Shown here: piece after piece, positions 51,342 through 59,636 of the stretch | Position numbering within the stretch: position 1 is the first letter of the stretch | How the letters are laid out: each line of letters begins with the position of its first letter | Assembly: GCA_023451735.1 (NCBI GenBank) | Contig: JAEXYH010000046.1 | Span: forward strand, 47,948 to 111,947 | Direction of reading: 5' to 3' | Source: Pseudomonadota bacterium | GTDB taxonomy: Bacteria > Pseudomonadota > Alphaproteobacteria > Rhizobiales > Rhizobiaceae | DNA length: 64,000 nucleotides | The notes under the pieces: model-generated | The model's database searches: none | What the model saw: only the letters and a program-made list of their open reading frames with translations | What the model was told of the DNA's origin: nothing | Translations under genes and position numbers: made by a program

Positions 51342-51800
51342 ATGCCCATACATGATGCCATCGACCGCAATCTTCTGCGTCTGCTGCGGCTCAATGCCCG
51401 TATGAGCAATGCTGCCCTGGCGGCCGAGGTAGGCCTGTCACCCTCCGCCTGTCTTCGCCGTATCCGGTTACTGGAAGAAGCGGGCGTCATCCGCGGTTAT
51501 ACGGCGCTGGTCGATAATGATCAGAACGGCATTGCCGTTATCATCAACATCACGCTGGAACGGCAGACCGAGGATTATCTCAACCGCTTCGAGGCTGCAG
51601 TTCGCAAATATCCGGAAATACGGGAATGTTTCCTGATGACGGGTGGCTCGGACTATTTGTTGCGCGTTGAAGTGGCCAATGCCGGGGAATTCGAACGCAT
51701 CCACAAGGAGATCCTGTCTGCGCTACCGGGCGTGCTGCGGATCCATTCGAGCTTCTCGATCCGCAACGTCCTGATGACACGGAGCAGGAAAAGCCGGTGA
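51342..51800 (+). CDS. Lrp/AsnC family transcriptional regulator
   Basis: 152 residues. AsnC-type helix-turn-helix at the N-terminus (I-D-R-N-L-L-R-L-L-R-L-N-A-R-M-S-N-A-A-L-A-A-E-V-G-L-S) and RAM ligand domain (about 70-145; F-L-M-T-G-G-S-D-Y-L-L-R-V). GGAAG lies before the ATG. Its divergent position suggests that it is the alanine-responsive activator of dadA (DadR). Confidence 0.93.
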   Translation: MPIHDAIDRNLLRLLRLNARMSNAALAAEVGLSPSACLRRIRLLEEAGVIRGYTALVDNDQNGIAVIINITLERQTEDYLNRFEAAVRKYPEIRECFLMTGGSDYLLRVEVANAGEFERIHKEILSALPGVLRIHSSFSIRNVLMTRSRKSR

Positions 51801-51818
51801 GCCCGCCAAAACGCAAAA

Positions 51819-51847
51819 ACGCCGCCCGTGCATGGCACGGACGGCGT
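51819..51847 (-). terminator. Terminator of the kdg/kdu operon
   Basis: A 13-base stem with one mismatch (ACGCCG and CCGTGC blocks paired with GCACGG and CGGCGT) and a 3-nt loop; on the minus strand it is followed by TTTTGCGTTTT. It lies 41 nt past the kduD stop and also borders the end of the converging Lrp gene. Confidence 0.85.
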
Positions 51848-51887
51848 CTCGCTTAATAAAAGTTCGGCGCGAAGAGCGCCGAACGGA

Positions 51888-52673
51888 TCAGGGCTGCTTG
51901 CCGATATAGGCGAGGATACCGCCGTCGACGTAAAGTACGTGACCGTTGACAAAGTCGGACGCAGAGGAAGCGAGGAACACAGCCGGTCCCTTCAGGTCTT
52001 GCGTTGTGCCCCAGCGGTTTGCCGGAGTCTTGGCCAGAATGAAGGAGTTGAACGGATGACCCGGCTCGCGCAGCGGCGCGGTCTGCGGGGTTTCGATGTA
52101 GCCCGGGCCGATACCGTTGCACTGGATGTTCTGCGAACCGTATTCCGAGGCAATGTTGCGGGTCAGCATCTTCAGACCGCCCTTGGCAGCAGCGTAAGCC
52201 GAAACGGTTTCGCGGCCGAGTTCGCTCATCATCGAGCAGATGTTGATGATCTTGCCGCCACCGCGCTTGATCATGCCCGGAATGACGGCCTTGGCGAGGA
52301 TGAACGGAGCGGTCAAGTCGATATCGATGACCTGACGGAAATCCTTAACGTCCATTTCATGCATCGGCACGCGCTTGATGATACCGGCATTGTTGACGAG
52401 GATGTCGACCGAGCCGAGGTCCTTTTCGATTTCGGCGATCATCTTCTGCACGCCCGGTTCATCGGTCACGTCGCAGATGTAACCCTTGGCGTCGATGCCG
52501 GCAGCCTTGTAGGCTTCGAGACCCTTTTTCAGAAAGTCTTCGTTGATATCGTTGAAGGCGATCGTGGCACCGGCTTCAGCAAGCGCGCTGGCCAGAGCAA
52601 AACCGATCCCGTAGGAGGCACCGGTGACCAGCGCGACCTTGCCCTTGAGCGAAAAGCTATCTGCGTAACTCAA
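51888..52673 (-). CDS. kduD: 2-deoxy-D-gluconate 3-dehydrogenase/2-keto-3-deoxy-gluconate-forming reductase KduD
   Basis: 261 residues from TTG 52673, chosen because AAGGA lies 9 nt before it and the family core starts shortly after; the frame opens at 52742. Classical SDR: T-G-A-S-Y-G-I-G (TGxxxGxG), N-N-A-G, S-M-M-S and Y-A-A-A-K catalytic residues, and a C-terminal D-G-G-I-L-A-Y-I-G. KduD reduces 2,5-diketo-3-deoxygluconate (DKII) to 2-keto-3-deoxygluconate with NADH. Last gene of kdgK-kdgT-yhcH-kduI-kduD. Confidence 0.88.
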   Translation of the reverse strand: MSYADSFSLKGKVALVTGASYGIGFALASALAEAGATIAFNDINEDFLKKGLEAYKAAGIDAKGYICDVTDEPGVQKMIAEIEKDLGSVDILVNNAGIIKRVPMHEMDVKDFRQVIDIDLTAPFILAKAVIPGMIKRGGGKIINICSMMSELGRETVSAYAAAKGGLKMLTRNIASEYGSQNIQCNGIGPGYIETPQTAPLREPGHPFNSFILAKTPANRWGTTQDLKGPAVFLASSASDFVNGHVLYVDGGILAYIGKQP

Positions 52674-52742
52674 TATCTTAAATCCTTGCCTATATTGAAA
52701 GAAATCGGAGCGGCATATGCTTGCCGCTCCGGTGTGGACCAA

Positions 52743-53585
52743 CTAGCGCAGGTCGCTGATGGCGATATGATCCATGTCGTCGAAGGTCAGGTTTTCGCCG
52801 CACATTGCCCAGATGAACGTGTAGTTGGCGGTACCGCAACCGGCATGGATGGACCACGACGGCGAGATGACGGCCTGGTCGTTCTGCACGAGGATGTGGC
52901 GGGTTTCGTCGCCTTCGCCCATCATGTGGAAGACGGCCTGGTTTTCGGCGATGTTGAAGTAGTAGTAGATCTCCGAGCGACGCTCATGGGTGTGAGCCGG
53001 CATCGTGTTCCAGACATTGCCCGGATCGAGTTCGGTCAGGCCCATCGAAAGCTGGCAGGTTTCCAGAACGTCCGGGTGGATGAACTGGTTGATGACGCGC
53101 TTGTTGGCCGTTGAATTGTCGCCAACCGGCTTCTTCTGGGCATCGGCGATCGACAGGAATGTCGTCTTGCAGACCTTATGAGCCGGAGCCGAGATCATGT
53201 AGAACTTGGCCGGATTGGCCTTGTCCTTGCTCTTGAAGACGACCGACTTGTGACCCTTGGTGACATAGAGGCAATCCTTGAAAGCGAGATTGTAGGTCTC
53301 GCCGTCAACTTCGACGGAGCCTTCGCCGCCAAGGTTGAAGATGCCGAGTTCGCGGCGCTCCAGCACGTAATTCGTGCCGAAATTCTTCATGCAGTCGATG
53401 CCCTTGTCGAGCGGAACGGCTTCGTTGACCGGCTTGCAGCCGAACACGACCATACGGTCGACGTGGCTGTAGGTGGCGACGATCTCGTCATCGGCGAAAA
53501 CCTTTTCGATCAGGAATTCGGCGCGCGTCTCTTCGGTCGTGTAGCGCTTGAAATCCTTCTGGCTGGCCGAATAGCGGATGTCCAT
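52743..53585 (-). CDS. kduI: 5-dehydro-4-deoxy-D-glucuronate isomerase KduI
   Basis: 280 residues, the normal length. Cupin-type zinc enzyme converting 5-keto-4-deoxyuronate, made from unsaturated galacturonate of pectin, into 2,5-diketo-3-deoxygluconate. N-terminal R-Y-S-A-S-Q-K-D-F-K-R-Y-T-T-E-E, then the metal-site stretches M-P-A-H-T-H-E-R-R-S-E-I-Y-Y-Y and S-W-S-I-H-A-G-C-G-T-A-N-Y-T-F-I-W match the family. It lies 69 nt upstream of kduD and 46 nt after yhcH. Confidence 0.96.
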   Translation of the reverse strand: MDIRYSASQKDFKRYTTEETRAEFLIEKVFADDEIVATYSHVDRMVVFGCKPVNEAVPLDKGIDCMKNFGTNYVLERRELGIFNLGGEGSVEVDGETYNLAFKDCLYVTKGHKSVVFKSKDKANPAKFYMISAPAHKVCKTTFLSIADAQKKPVGDNSTANKRVINQFIHPDVLETCQLSMGLTELDPGNVWNTMPAHTHERRSEIYYYFNIAENQAVFHMMGEGDETRHILVQNDQAVISPSWSIHAGCGTANYTFIWAMCGENLTFDDMDHIAISDLR

Positions 53586-53631
53586 GATATTACTCCTCTA
53601 AGTATGATGGGATGTGTACGATTGCGGTCTA

Positions 53632-54093
53632 TCAGGCCAGAAGCTTGATAACGACCTTGCGTACCTTACCGGGCGCCTCGGCGGCACAGCCGGGACGATG
53701 AATGTCGGTGGGATAGAAGACCGCATATGCGCCGGCTCCGAGAAGGAGATCGGTCTCGTCGGTGACCTTGGAGTAGAACTTGACGTCCTTGCTCTCGAAA
53801 AGGTCTTCCTCAACCGTATAGTCTGCGGCAAGCGGTGCATAACCGATTATTTCGCGACCGCTGAATACATACTGGATGTCGATGTAGCGGGCATGGGATT
53901 CCGGACGTTTCTCGGCCTTGGGGGCCGTGTCGTAATCCTGGATCAGGGCGAAGATGGTATCGCCTTCGATATCGACACGTCCGGCGGGCAATGCGGCGAT
54001 ATCCGTTTCGGCCAGGAATTTGAGGCCTTTCTGTATATTTGCCGGGAGAGTTGCGGCGTCGCGGTCGAGCGTGGCGAGATTGCTGAGATACAT
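53632..54093 (-). CDS. YhcH/YjgK/YiaL (EbgC-like) cupin protein
   Basis: 153 residues from ATG 54093 (AAGGAATAACGTC in front). Features of the family: K-A-E-K-R-P-E-S-H-A-R-Y-I-D-I-Q-Y near residue 65 and Y-P-T-D-I-H-R-P-G near residue 125, supplying histidine and acidic metal ligands. Members are found in operons for sialic acid, uronates and other acidic sugars and are thought to be sugar-acid isomerases or anomerases. Here it probably helps in keto-deoxyuronate handling between KdgT and KduI. Confidence 0.88.
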   Translation of the reverse strand: MYLSNLATLDRDAATLPANIQKGLKFLAETDIAALPAGRVDIEGDTIFALIQDYDTAPKAEKRPESHARYIDIQYVFSGREIIGYAPLAADYTVEEDLFESKDVKFYSKVTDETDLLLGAGAYAVFYPTDIHRPGCAAEAPGKVRKVVIKLLA

Positions 54094-54119
54094 GACGTTA
54101 TTCCTTGAATGAACGAGAG

Positions 54120-54145
54120 GGGGCCGGCGGCGAAGCACCGGCCCC
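54120..54145 (-). repeat. GC-rich intercistronic hairpin between kdgT and yhcH
   Basis: Eight-base arms GGGGCCGG (54120-54127) and CCGGCCCC (54138-54145) with a 10-nt loop, 10 nt past the kdgT stop. There is no T-tract, so it may shield the upstream mRNA or attenuate expression rather than end it. Confidence 0.5.
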
Positions 54146-54154
54146 GTTCAGACC

Positions 54155-55174
54155 TTAGTGAGCAGCCTTCAGGGTGTCATCAGCCTCGATGACAGTTTCA
54201 GCTTCGGCTGTTTCGACGACTCCGGCTCTCTTCTTCATGTACTTGGCGTACGTGCCGGTCAGGATCGGCACCAGAATGGCAGTCGTAAGGCAAGCGGCAG
54301 CAACCAGCGAGGTAGCGGCGGCAGCGGCAGGCTTAAACTGCGGAGCCATTTCGGCAATGATCATCGGATTGGCGACGGCAGCGCCAGCAGCCGACGAGGC
54401 AGCAAGACCGGCAGTACCGTTACCACCACCAATGAACTTGTCGGCGAGCATCAGCGGGATACCCGTGACGATGATGACGAGGACGCCGAGCAGGATACCG
54501 CCGAGACCGGTCTGGACGATGACGTTCAGGTCGATGCCGTTACCGAGAGCGAAGCCGAAGAACGGGATCAGAGTGGTCACGCCGCCCTTGAAGAAGGCGC
54601 GCAGATCCTTGTCGAGGTTGCCGAGGATGAAGCCGATAAGGAAGGGCAGGACGGCGCCGACGAACAGGTGCGGTTCGAAGGTTGCAACGCCGGCGGCACC
54701 CAGGATCAGCATCGAGACCAGCGGACCCGATTCAATCGACATCAGGACGAAGGCACCCGATTCTTCCTTGGTACCGTATTGCTGCATGATTGCGGCATAG
54801 AGACCGCCGTTGGTCATATCCATTGCGGCGCAGATGGCCAGAGCCGAGAAGCCGATGAACAGGCCCGACTGCACGCCTTCGAGCGGCAGGAACTGGGCGG
54901 CAATATAAGTGGCACCCCAGGCGACCAGCGTCTTGACAACGACCAGGTTACCCGACTTGCGCAGAACCGTACCGGTCGCGCGAAGGTCGATGGACGTACC
55001 CATGCAGAAGAACCACACGGCCAGGATCGGAACAGTACCCGAGATCAGGCCGTTGGTGAACGAACCGAAATAACTTCCGGCCCACGGGAAGAAGGTTTTG
55101 CAAAGTGCGCCCAGAATGAGCGGCACAAGCATCAGTCCGCCGGGAACCTTATCAATTGCCTTTTTAATATTCAT
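54155..55174 (-). CDS. kdgT: 2-keto-3-deoxygluconate permease KdgT
   Basis: 339 residues, about ten membrane helices, KdgT family. Typical stretches: N-I-K-K-A-I-D-K-V-P-G-G-L-M-L-V-P at the N-terminus, A-M-D-M-T-N-G-G-L-Y and G-N-G-I-D-L-N-V-I-V. It is an H+ symporter for 2-keto-3-deoxygluconate and related products of pectin breakdown. Second gene of the operon, 30 nt after kdgK. Confidence 0.95.
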   Translation of the reverse strand: MNIKKAIDKVPGGLMLVPLILGALCKTFFPWAGSYFGSFTNGLISGTVPILAVWFFCMGTSIDLRATGTVLRKSGNLVVVKTLVAWGATYIAAQFLPLEGVQSGLFIGFSALAICAAMDMTNGGLYAAIMQQYGTKEESGAFVLMSIESGPLVSMLILGAAGVATFEPHLFVGAVLPFLIGFILGNLDKDLRAFFKGGVTTLIPFFGFALGNGIDLNVIVQTGLGGILLGVLVIIVTGIPLMLADKFIGGGNGTAGLAASSAAGAAVANPMIIAEMAPQFKPAAAAATSLVAAACLTTAILVPILTGTYAKYMKKRAGVVETAEAETVIEADDTLKAAH

Positions 55175-55204
55175 TTTTGTATTCCTCCTTAAGTATTGAG
55201 TTCG

Positions 55205-56185
55205 CTATTCTGCTGCGGTGGTTAAATTGCCGCGGCTGGCGATCTCAGTTTTGAAGACGTCGGGTGTGGCGTCTTTCGGGATAATTGCACCATGGTGCTG
55301 AACGACGGCGCCAGCGACGACGTGGGCACGGCGTGCTGCCTCCGCCGGTTCGATACCAAGGTTGCGGCCTAAAATATAGGTTGCAGAAAAACTGTCGCCG
55401 GCAGCGGTTGTGTCGACAACTTTCTCGACTTTGGTGGCAGGCACGGTCTCAACCTTGCCGCCATGGATGATCGTGGCATCGCCCGGCCCGTCCTTGATCA
55501 CCACTTCGAGCTGCGGCATTTTTGCAAAATATGCAATGCCGGCCTCCATGGTCTGGGCAAGCCCAAACACTTCGAGTTCCTCGATGGTGACGAGAACGCG
55601 GGTAGAAAATGCGATGACGCGTTCATAGGCCGCACGAGCGTTTTCGATACCGCCCCAAAGCAGCGGTCGATAATTTCCGTCAAAATCGACGGCAACGCCC
55701 GCACGGGCAAGTTCTTCCAGCCGCACAAGCAGCCGCTCACGGCTTTCAGGCTTCAAGACAGCCAGGCTGATGCCGGAGATATAGACGCTCGTAAATCCTT
55801 CGAGTGCAGCAAGAAGTTCATCAGAACCTTTGCCTTCGAAAGTTTCGCGGGCGGCAGCCTCTCCGCGCCAGTAGAAGAAGCGCCGCTCACCGGTCGGGTC
55901 CGTCTTGATGAAATAAAGGCCTGGCCTTTGACCCTTTCGGCGCAACACGAGTTGATCGTCGACACCCTGGGCGTTCCAGAATGCCGCCATGTCCTCGCTG
56001 AAAGGATCATCTCCGATGGCGGTTATATATGAGACGAACGACCCCAGACCGGCACCCAACCGCGCCATATAGGCGGCGGTATTGAAAGTATCACCTCCAA
56101 AAGCCTGGGTGATCGAGCCGTCCGGTTTGCGTTGCAGCTCGACCATGCATTCGCCGATCGAGGCTACGCGTATTTCCAGTGGCAT
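55205..56185 (-). CDS. kdgK: 2-dehydro-3-deoxygluconokinase KdgK
   Basis: 326 residues, PfkB family. N-terminal G-E-C-M-V-E-L region, G-G-D-T-F-N-T-A-A-Y-M-A-R-L-G and the C-terminal catalytic signature V-D-T-T-A-A-G-D-S-F-S-A-T-Y (base aspartate). It phosphorylates KDG to KDPG, which KDPG aldolase (not in this window) would split to pyruvate and glyceraldehyde 3-phosphate. First gene of the operon, divergent from pflB; an FNR/FixK box lies between them. Confidence 0.93.
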   Translation of the reverse strand: MPLEIRVASIGECMVELQRKPDGSITQAFGGDTFNTAAYMARLGAGLGSFVSYITAIGDDPFSEDMAAFWNAQGVDDQLVLRRKGQRPGLYFIKTDPTGERRFFYWRGEAAARETFEGKGSDELLAALEGFTSVYISGISLAVLKPESRERLLVRLEELARAGVAVDFDGNYRPLLWGGIENARAAYERVIAFSTRVLVTIEELEVFGLAQTMEAGIAYFAKMPQLEVVIKDGPGDATIIHGGKVETVPATKVEKVVDTTAAGDSFSATYILGRNLGIEPAEAARRAHVVAGAVVQHHGAIIPKDATPDVFKTEIASRGNLTTAAE

Positions 56186-56293
56186 TTTGCCTCCCTTCCG
56201 CCCCCAAGGCGTCGCGCTGTCCGGTACAGGGGCGTGGATTAAGATTTCGTCCAGCGCTGAGCCGGACCATATTCACACTCATCAATTCTCACG

Positions 56294-56307
56294 TTGATCG
56301 GGATCAA
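56294..56307. promoter_or_regulatory. FNR/FixK box between kdgK and pflB
   Basis: TTGATCGGGATCAA is a perfect match to TTGAT-N4-ATCAA. It lies 131-144 nt upstream of the pflB ATG and 109-122 nt upstream of the kdgK start, so it could act on either or both. Anaerobic induction of pflB is the most likely purpose. Confidence 0.8.
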
Positions 56308-56437
56308 ACTTTGATGCCCTCTACATTGGTAAGTTGTTGATGGAAGCCGTGGTCCTCTCAGGCTCTGTCTTAAGAGGGCAACGGTTGGGAGGGCGCTTCA
56401 CCAAATGCCGAAAGGCAAAGAAAGAGGAAGAAGACTA

Positions 56438-58696
56438 ATGGGCATCCTTTCCCAAACAATCGTCCCCGCCGACGCTTGGGCCGGTTTCACGGGCGACAAG
56501 TGGCGCGACGCCGTTGACGTGCGCGACTTCATCCAGAACAACTACAAGCCCTACGAGGCAGACGGTGCATTTCTCGCCGGTCCCACGCCGCGCACCTTGA
56601 AGGTCTGGGAAACACTCGGAGTGCTCCTCGCTGAGGAACGCAAGAAGGGTGTTCTGGACGTATCTGCAGACCGCGCCTCGACGATCACCGCACATGATGC
56701 AGGTTATATCGCCAAGGACATCGAACTGATCGTCGGCCTGCAGACCGACGCGCCGCTGAAGCGCGCCATCATGCCGAACGGCGGTCTGCGTATGGTCGAA
56801 AACGGCCTCGAAGCCTTCGGCTTCACGCTCGATCCGTCGGTTCATGAAGTCTGGACGAAATATCGCAAGAGCCACAACCAAGGCATCTTCGACGTCTACA
56901 GCCCGGAAATTCTCGCCGCCCGCAAGTCCGGCGTCATCACCGGTCTGCCTGACGCCTATGGCCGTGGCCGCATCATCGGTGATTATCGCCGCGTAGCCCT
57001 TTACGGCACGGACGCACTGCGCGCCTTCCGCCTGAAGGACTTCCGCGCCATCGAAAACGAAGTCTTCAATGACGACGTGATGCGTCTGCGCGAAGAAATG
57101 TCGGAACAGTACCGCGCTCTCGACGAACTGAAGGAAATGGCAGCCAAATACGGCTATGACATTTCGCGTCCGGCTACCAATGCCCGCGAAGCCGTGCAGT
57201 GGACCTATTTCGCTTACCTGGCAGCAGTGAAGGAACAGAACGGTGCGGCAATGTCGCTCGGCCGTGTCTCGACCTTCCTCGACATCTACATCCAGCGCGA
57301 TATCGACGCAGGCATCCTGACCGAAGAACAGGCCCAGGAACTGATCGACGACATGATCATCAAGCTCCGGATCGTCCGCTTCCTGCGCACGCCAGAGTAT
57401 GACCAGCTGTTCTCGGGCGATCCGACCTGGGTCACGGAATCGATCGGCGGCGTCGGCGAAGACGGTCGTCCGCTCGTCACCAAGTCGAGCTTCCGCTTCC
57501 TGCACACGCTCTACAACCTCGGCCCGGCTCCAGAACCGAACCTGACCGTGCTGTGGAGCACCAAGCTGCCGGAGGGCTTCAAGAACTTCTGCGCCAAGGT
57601 CTCTGCCGACACCAGCGCCATCCAGTACGAAAACGACGACCTGATGCGGCCCAAGTGGGGTGACGACTACGGCATTGCATGCTGCGTCTCCGCCATGCGG
57701 ATCGGCAAGCAGATGCAGTTCTTCGGTGCCCGCTCCAACCTCGCAAAGGCCTTGCTTTATGCGATCAACGGCGGCGTCGATGAAAAGAGCGGTGCAGTCG
57801 TTGCCAAGGGCTTCGAACCGATCAAGGGCGACGTCCTTGACTATGATGAAGTCATGGCCAAATTCGACAAGATGATGGATTGGCTGGCCCAGACCTACGT
57901 CAAGGCTCTGAACACCGTCCATTACATGCACGACAAATACGCTTACGAGCGTATCGAAATGGCGCTGCACGACCGCGACATTCTGCGCACCATGGCTTGC
58001 GGCATCGCCGGCCTGTCGGTCGCCGCGGACTCGCTCTCTGCAATCAAGCACGCCAAGGTCAAGGTCATCCGCAACGAGGCAGGTCTGGCCGTCGATTACA
58101 AGATCGAAGGCAGCTATCCGGCCTATGGCAACAACGACGACAGCGTTGACTCGATCGCCGTCTGGTTGACCGAAACCTTCATGAAAAAGGTCGCCGCACA
58201 GCCCTACTTCTATCGTAACTCGATGCCGACCCAGTCGGTGCTGACGATCACCTCCAACGTGGTCTACGGCAAGAAGACGGGCAACACGCCGGATGGTCGC
58301 CGTGCAGGCGAGCCTTTCGCACCGGGCGCAAACCCGATGAACGGTCGTGACACCAAGGGCTTCGTCGCAGCCGGTGCATCGGTTGCCAAGATCCCCTACG
58401 AATCCGCTCTCGACGGTATTTCCTGGACGGCTTCGGCAACACCTGACTCGCTTGGTCGCACCAGCGAGGAACGTGCAAAGAACCTGGCAAATTGCCTGGA
58501 TGCCTACACGGCTGCAGGTGGTTTCCATGTCAACGTCAACGTCTTCAACCGCGACACGCTTGTCCATGCGATGGACCATCCGGAACTGTATCCGCAGTTG
58601 ACGGTGCGCGTGTCGGGATACGCGGTCAACTTCGTCAAGCTTACGCGTGAACAGCAGCTCGACGTCATTTCCCGCACGTTCCACTCAAAGATGTAA
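56438..58696 (+). CDS. pflB: Pyruvate formate-lyase (formate C-acetyltransferase)
   Basis: 752 residues from ATG 56438 (GAGGAAGAAGACTA in front); E. coli PflB has 760. It converts pyruvate and CoA to formate and acetyl-CoA without oxygen. The adjacent catalytic cysteines C415-C416 are in Y-G-I-A-C-C-V-S, and the glycyl radical site G727 is in R-V-S-G-Y-A-V-N-F near the C-terminus. Both adjacent cysteines separate it from choline/glycerol-lyase relatives. First gene of pflB-pflA-ackA-pta-focA. The radical enzyme is destroyed by oxygen, in line with the FNR/FixK box upstream. Confidence 0.97.
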   Translation: MGILSQTIVPADAWAGFTGDKWRDAVDVRDFIQNNYKPYEADGAFLAGPTPRTLKVWETLGVLLAEERKKGVLDVSADRASTITAHDAGYIAKDIELIVGLQTDAPLKRAIMPNGGLRMVENGLEAFGFTLDPSVHEVWTKYRKSHNQGIFDVYSPEILAARKSGVITGLPDAYGRGRIIGDYRRVALYGTDALRAFRLKDFRAIENEVFNDDVMRLREEMSEQYRALDELKEMAAKYGYDISRPATNAREAVQWTYFAYLAAVKEQNGAAMSLGRVSTFLDIYIQRDIDAGILTEEQAQELIDDMIIKLRIVRFLRTPEYDQLFSGDPTWVTESIGGVGEDGRPLVTKSSFRFLHTLYNLGPAPEPNLTVLWSTKLPEGFKNFCAKVSADTSAIQYENDDLMRPKWGDDYGIACCVSAMRIGKQMQFFGARSNLAKALLYAINGGVDEKSGAVVAKGFEPIKGDVLDYDEVMAKFDKMMDWLAQTYVKALNTVHYMHDKYAYERIEMALHDRDILRTMACGIAGLSVAADSLSAIKHAKVKVIRNEAGLAVDYKIEGSYPAYGNNDDSVDSIAVWLTETFMKKVAAQPYFYRNSMPTQSVLTITSNVVYGKKTGNTPDGRRAGEPFAPGANPMNGRDTKGFVAAGASVAKIPYESALDGISWTASATPDSLGRTSEERAKNLANCLDAYTAAGGFHVNVNVFNRDTLVHAMDHPELYPQLTVRVSGYAVNFVKLTREQQLDVISRTFHSKM

Positions 58697-58712
58697 CGTA
58701 TAGGCGTTAGGC

Positions 58713-58741
58713 TGGGCGCATATGGAACCCATATGCGCCCA
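58713..58741 (+). repeat. Strong hairpin between pflB and pflA
   Basis: Thirteen-base perfect arms (58713-58725, TGGGCGCATATGG, and 58729-58741) with a 3-base gap, 17 nt after the pflB stop. No T-tract follows on the plus strand (CGCTGTTGACC), so it is more likely an mRNA stabiliser or attenuator that keeps pflA lower than pflB. Confidence 0.7.
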
Positions 58742-58780
58742 CGCTGTTGACCCGAATTATCTATAGATACGAGTTGCCCC

Positions 58781-59578
58781 ATGGACATTCATCGAGCGAT
58801 CACCCGCCCGCCGAAGGCGCATGCCCCAGCTGGGACCCATTCTTCGACGGATTTCGGTTATCTTCATTCCGTCGAAAGCGGCGCAGCCGTCGATGGACCG
58901 GGCATGCGCTTCGTTTTCTTCATGGCTGGTTGCCTGTTCCGCTGCGTCTACTGCCACAATCCGGATACCTGGAAACTGCACAACGGCCGCAAGATCACAC
59001 TCGATGACGCCATTGCTGAAATCAAACCTTACGCCGGCTTCCTGCGGATGGCAGGCGGCGTGACCATCTCTGGCGGCGAACCGCTGATGCAGGCGCCTTT
59101 CGTCGGCGAGATGTTCAAGCGCTTCAAGACGGAACTCGGCCTTCACACAGCCCTCGACACGCAGGGCTATCTCCACGCTTCAGTGGATGACGAATGGTTC
59201 GACAACGTCGATCTCGTCCTTCTTGATATCAAGCATAGCGACCCCGAGGCCTATCAGCGCCTCACCGCGCAACCGCTGCAGCCGACGCTCGACTTCGCCC
59301 ACCGGCTACAAAGACTGCAAAAGCCGATTTGGCTGAGATACGTCCTCGTTCCCGGTTGGACCGACGGACATGATGACATCGCCCGGCTTGCCGATTTCGT
59401 AGCTGGATTGGGCTCGATCGTGGAGCGCGTCGAGGTGCTCCCCTTTCACCAGATGGGCACGCAGAAATGGGCGCAATTGGGGATGGATTACCCTCTTGCC
59501 GGGGCTCCAACGCCAACGCCGGAATCCACGGCTGAAGCAAGATCAATATTCGCGGAACGCGGGCTGACTGTCTTTTAG
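58781..59578 (+). CDS. pflA: Pyruvate formate-lyase activating enzyme
   Basis: 265 residues. Radical SAM protein that makes the glycyl radical on PflB. The cluster motif C-L-F-R-C-V-Y-C-H-N-P-D-T-W gives C51, C55 and C58 (CxxxCxxC), and S-G-G-E-P-L-M-Q follows at the SAM-binding step. It lies 84 nt after pflB, beyond a strong hairpin. The ribosome site before ATG 58781 is weak, in keeping with low catalytic need. Confidence 0.96.
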   Translation: MDIHRAITRPPKAHAPAGTHSSTDFGYLHSVESGAAVDGPGMRFVFFMAGCLFRCVYCHNPDTWKLHNGRKITLDDAIAEIKPYAGFLRMAGGVTISGGEPLMQAPFVGEMFKRFKTELGLHTALDTQGYLHASVDDEWFDNVDLVLLDIKHSDPEAYQRLTAQPLQPTLDFAHRLQRLQKPIWLRYVLVPGWTDGHDDIARLADFVAGLGSIVERVEVLPFHQMGTQKWAQLGMDYPLAGAPTPTPESTAEARSIFAERGLTVF

Positions 59579-59636
59579 GACTGGGATGCACCGGGAAATC
59601 GTTCCCAATCATTTAGAATAACAAGGAAATTTCAAT

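Noticed and set aside
56435..58684. A 749-residue open frame antisense to pflB
   Set aside because: The plus strand has pflB with both catalytic motifs and a good start; the antisense product has no motif and mirrors the pflB boundaries.
56438..58696. Glycyl radical enzyme of the choline TMA-lyase or glycerol dehydratase type
   Set aside because: The adjacent C-C pair, the R-V-S-G-Y-A-V-N-F motif, close match to PflB length, and ackA-pta-focA neighbours all indicate pyruvate formate-lyase.
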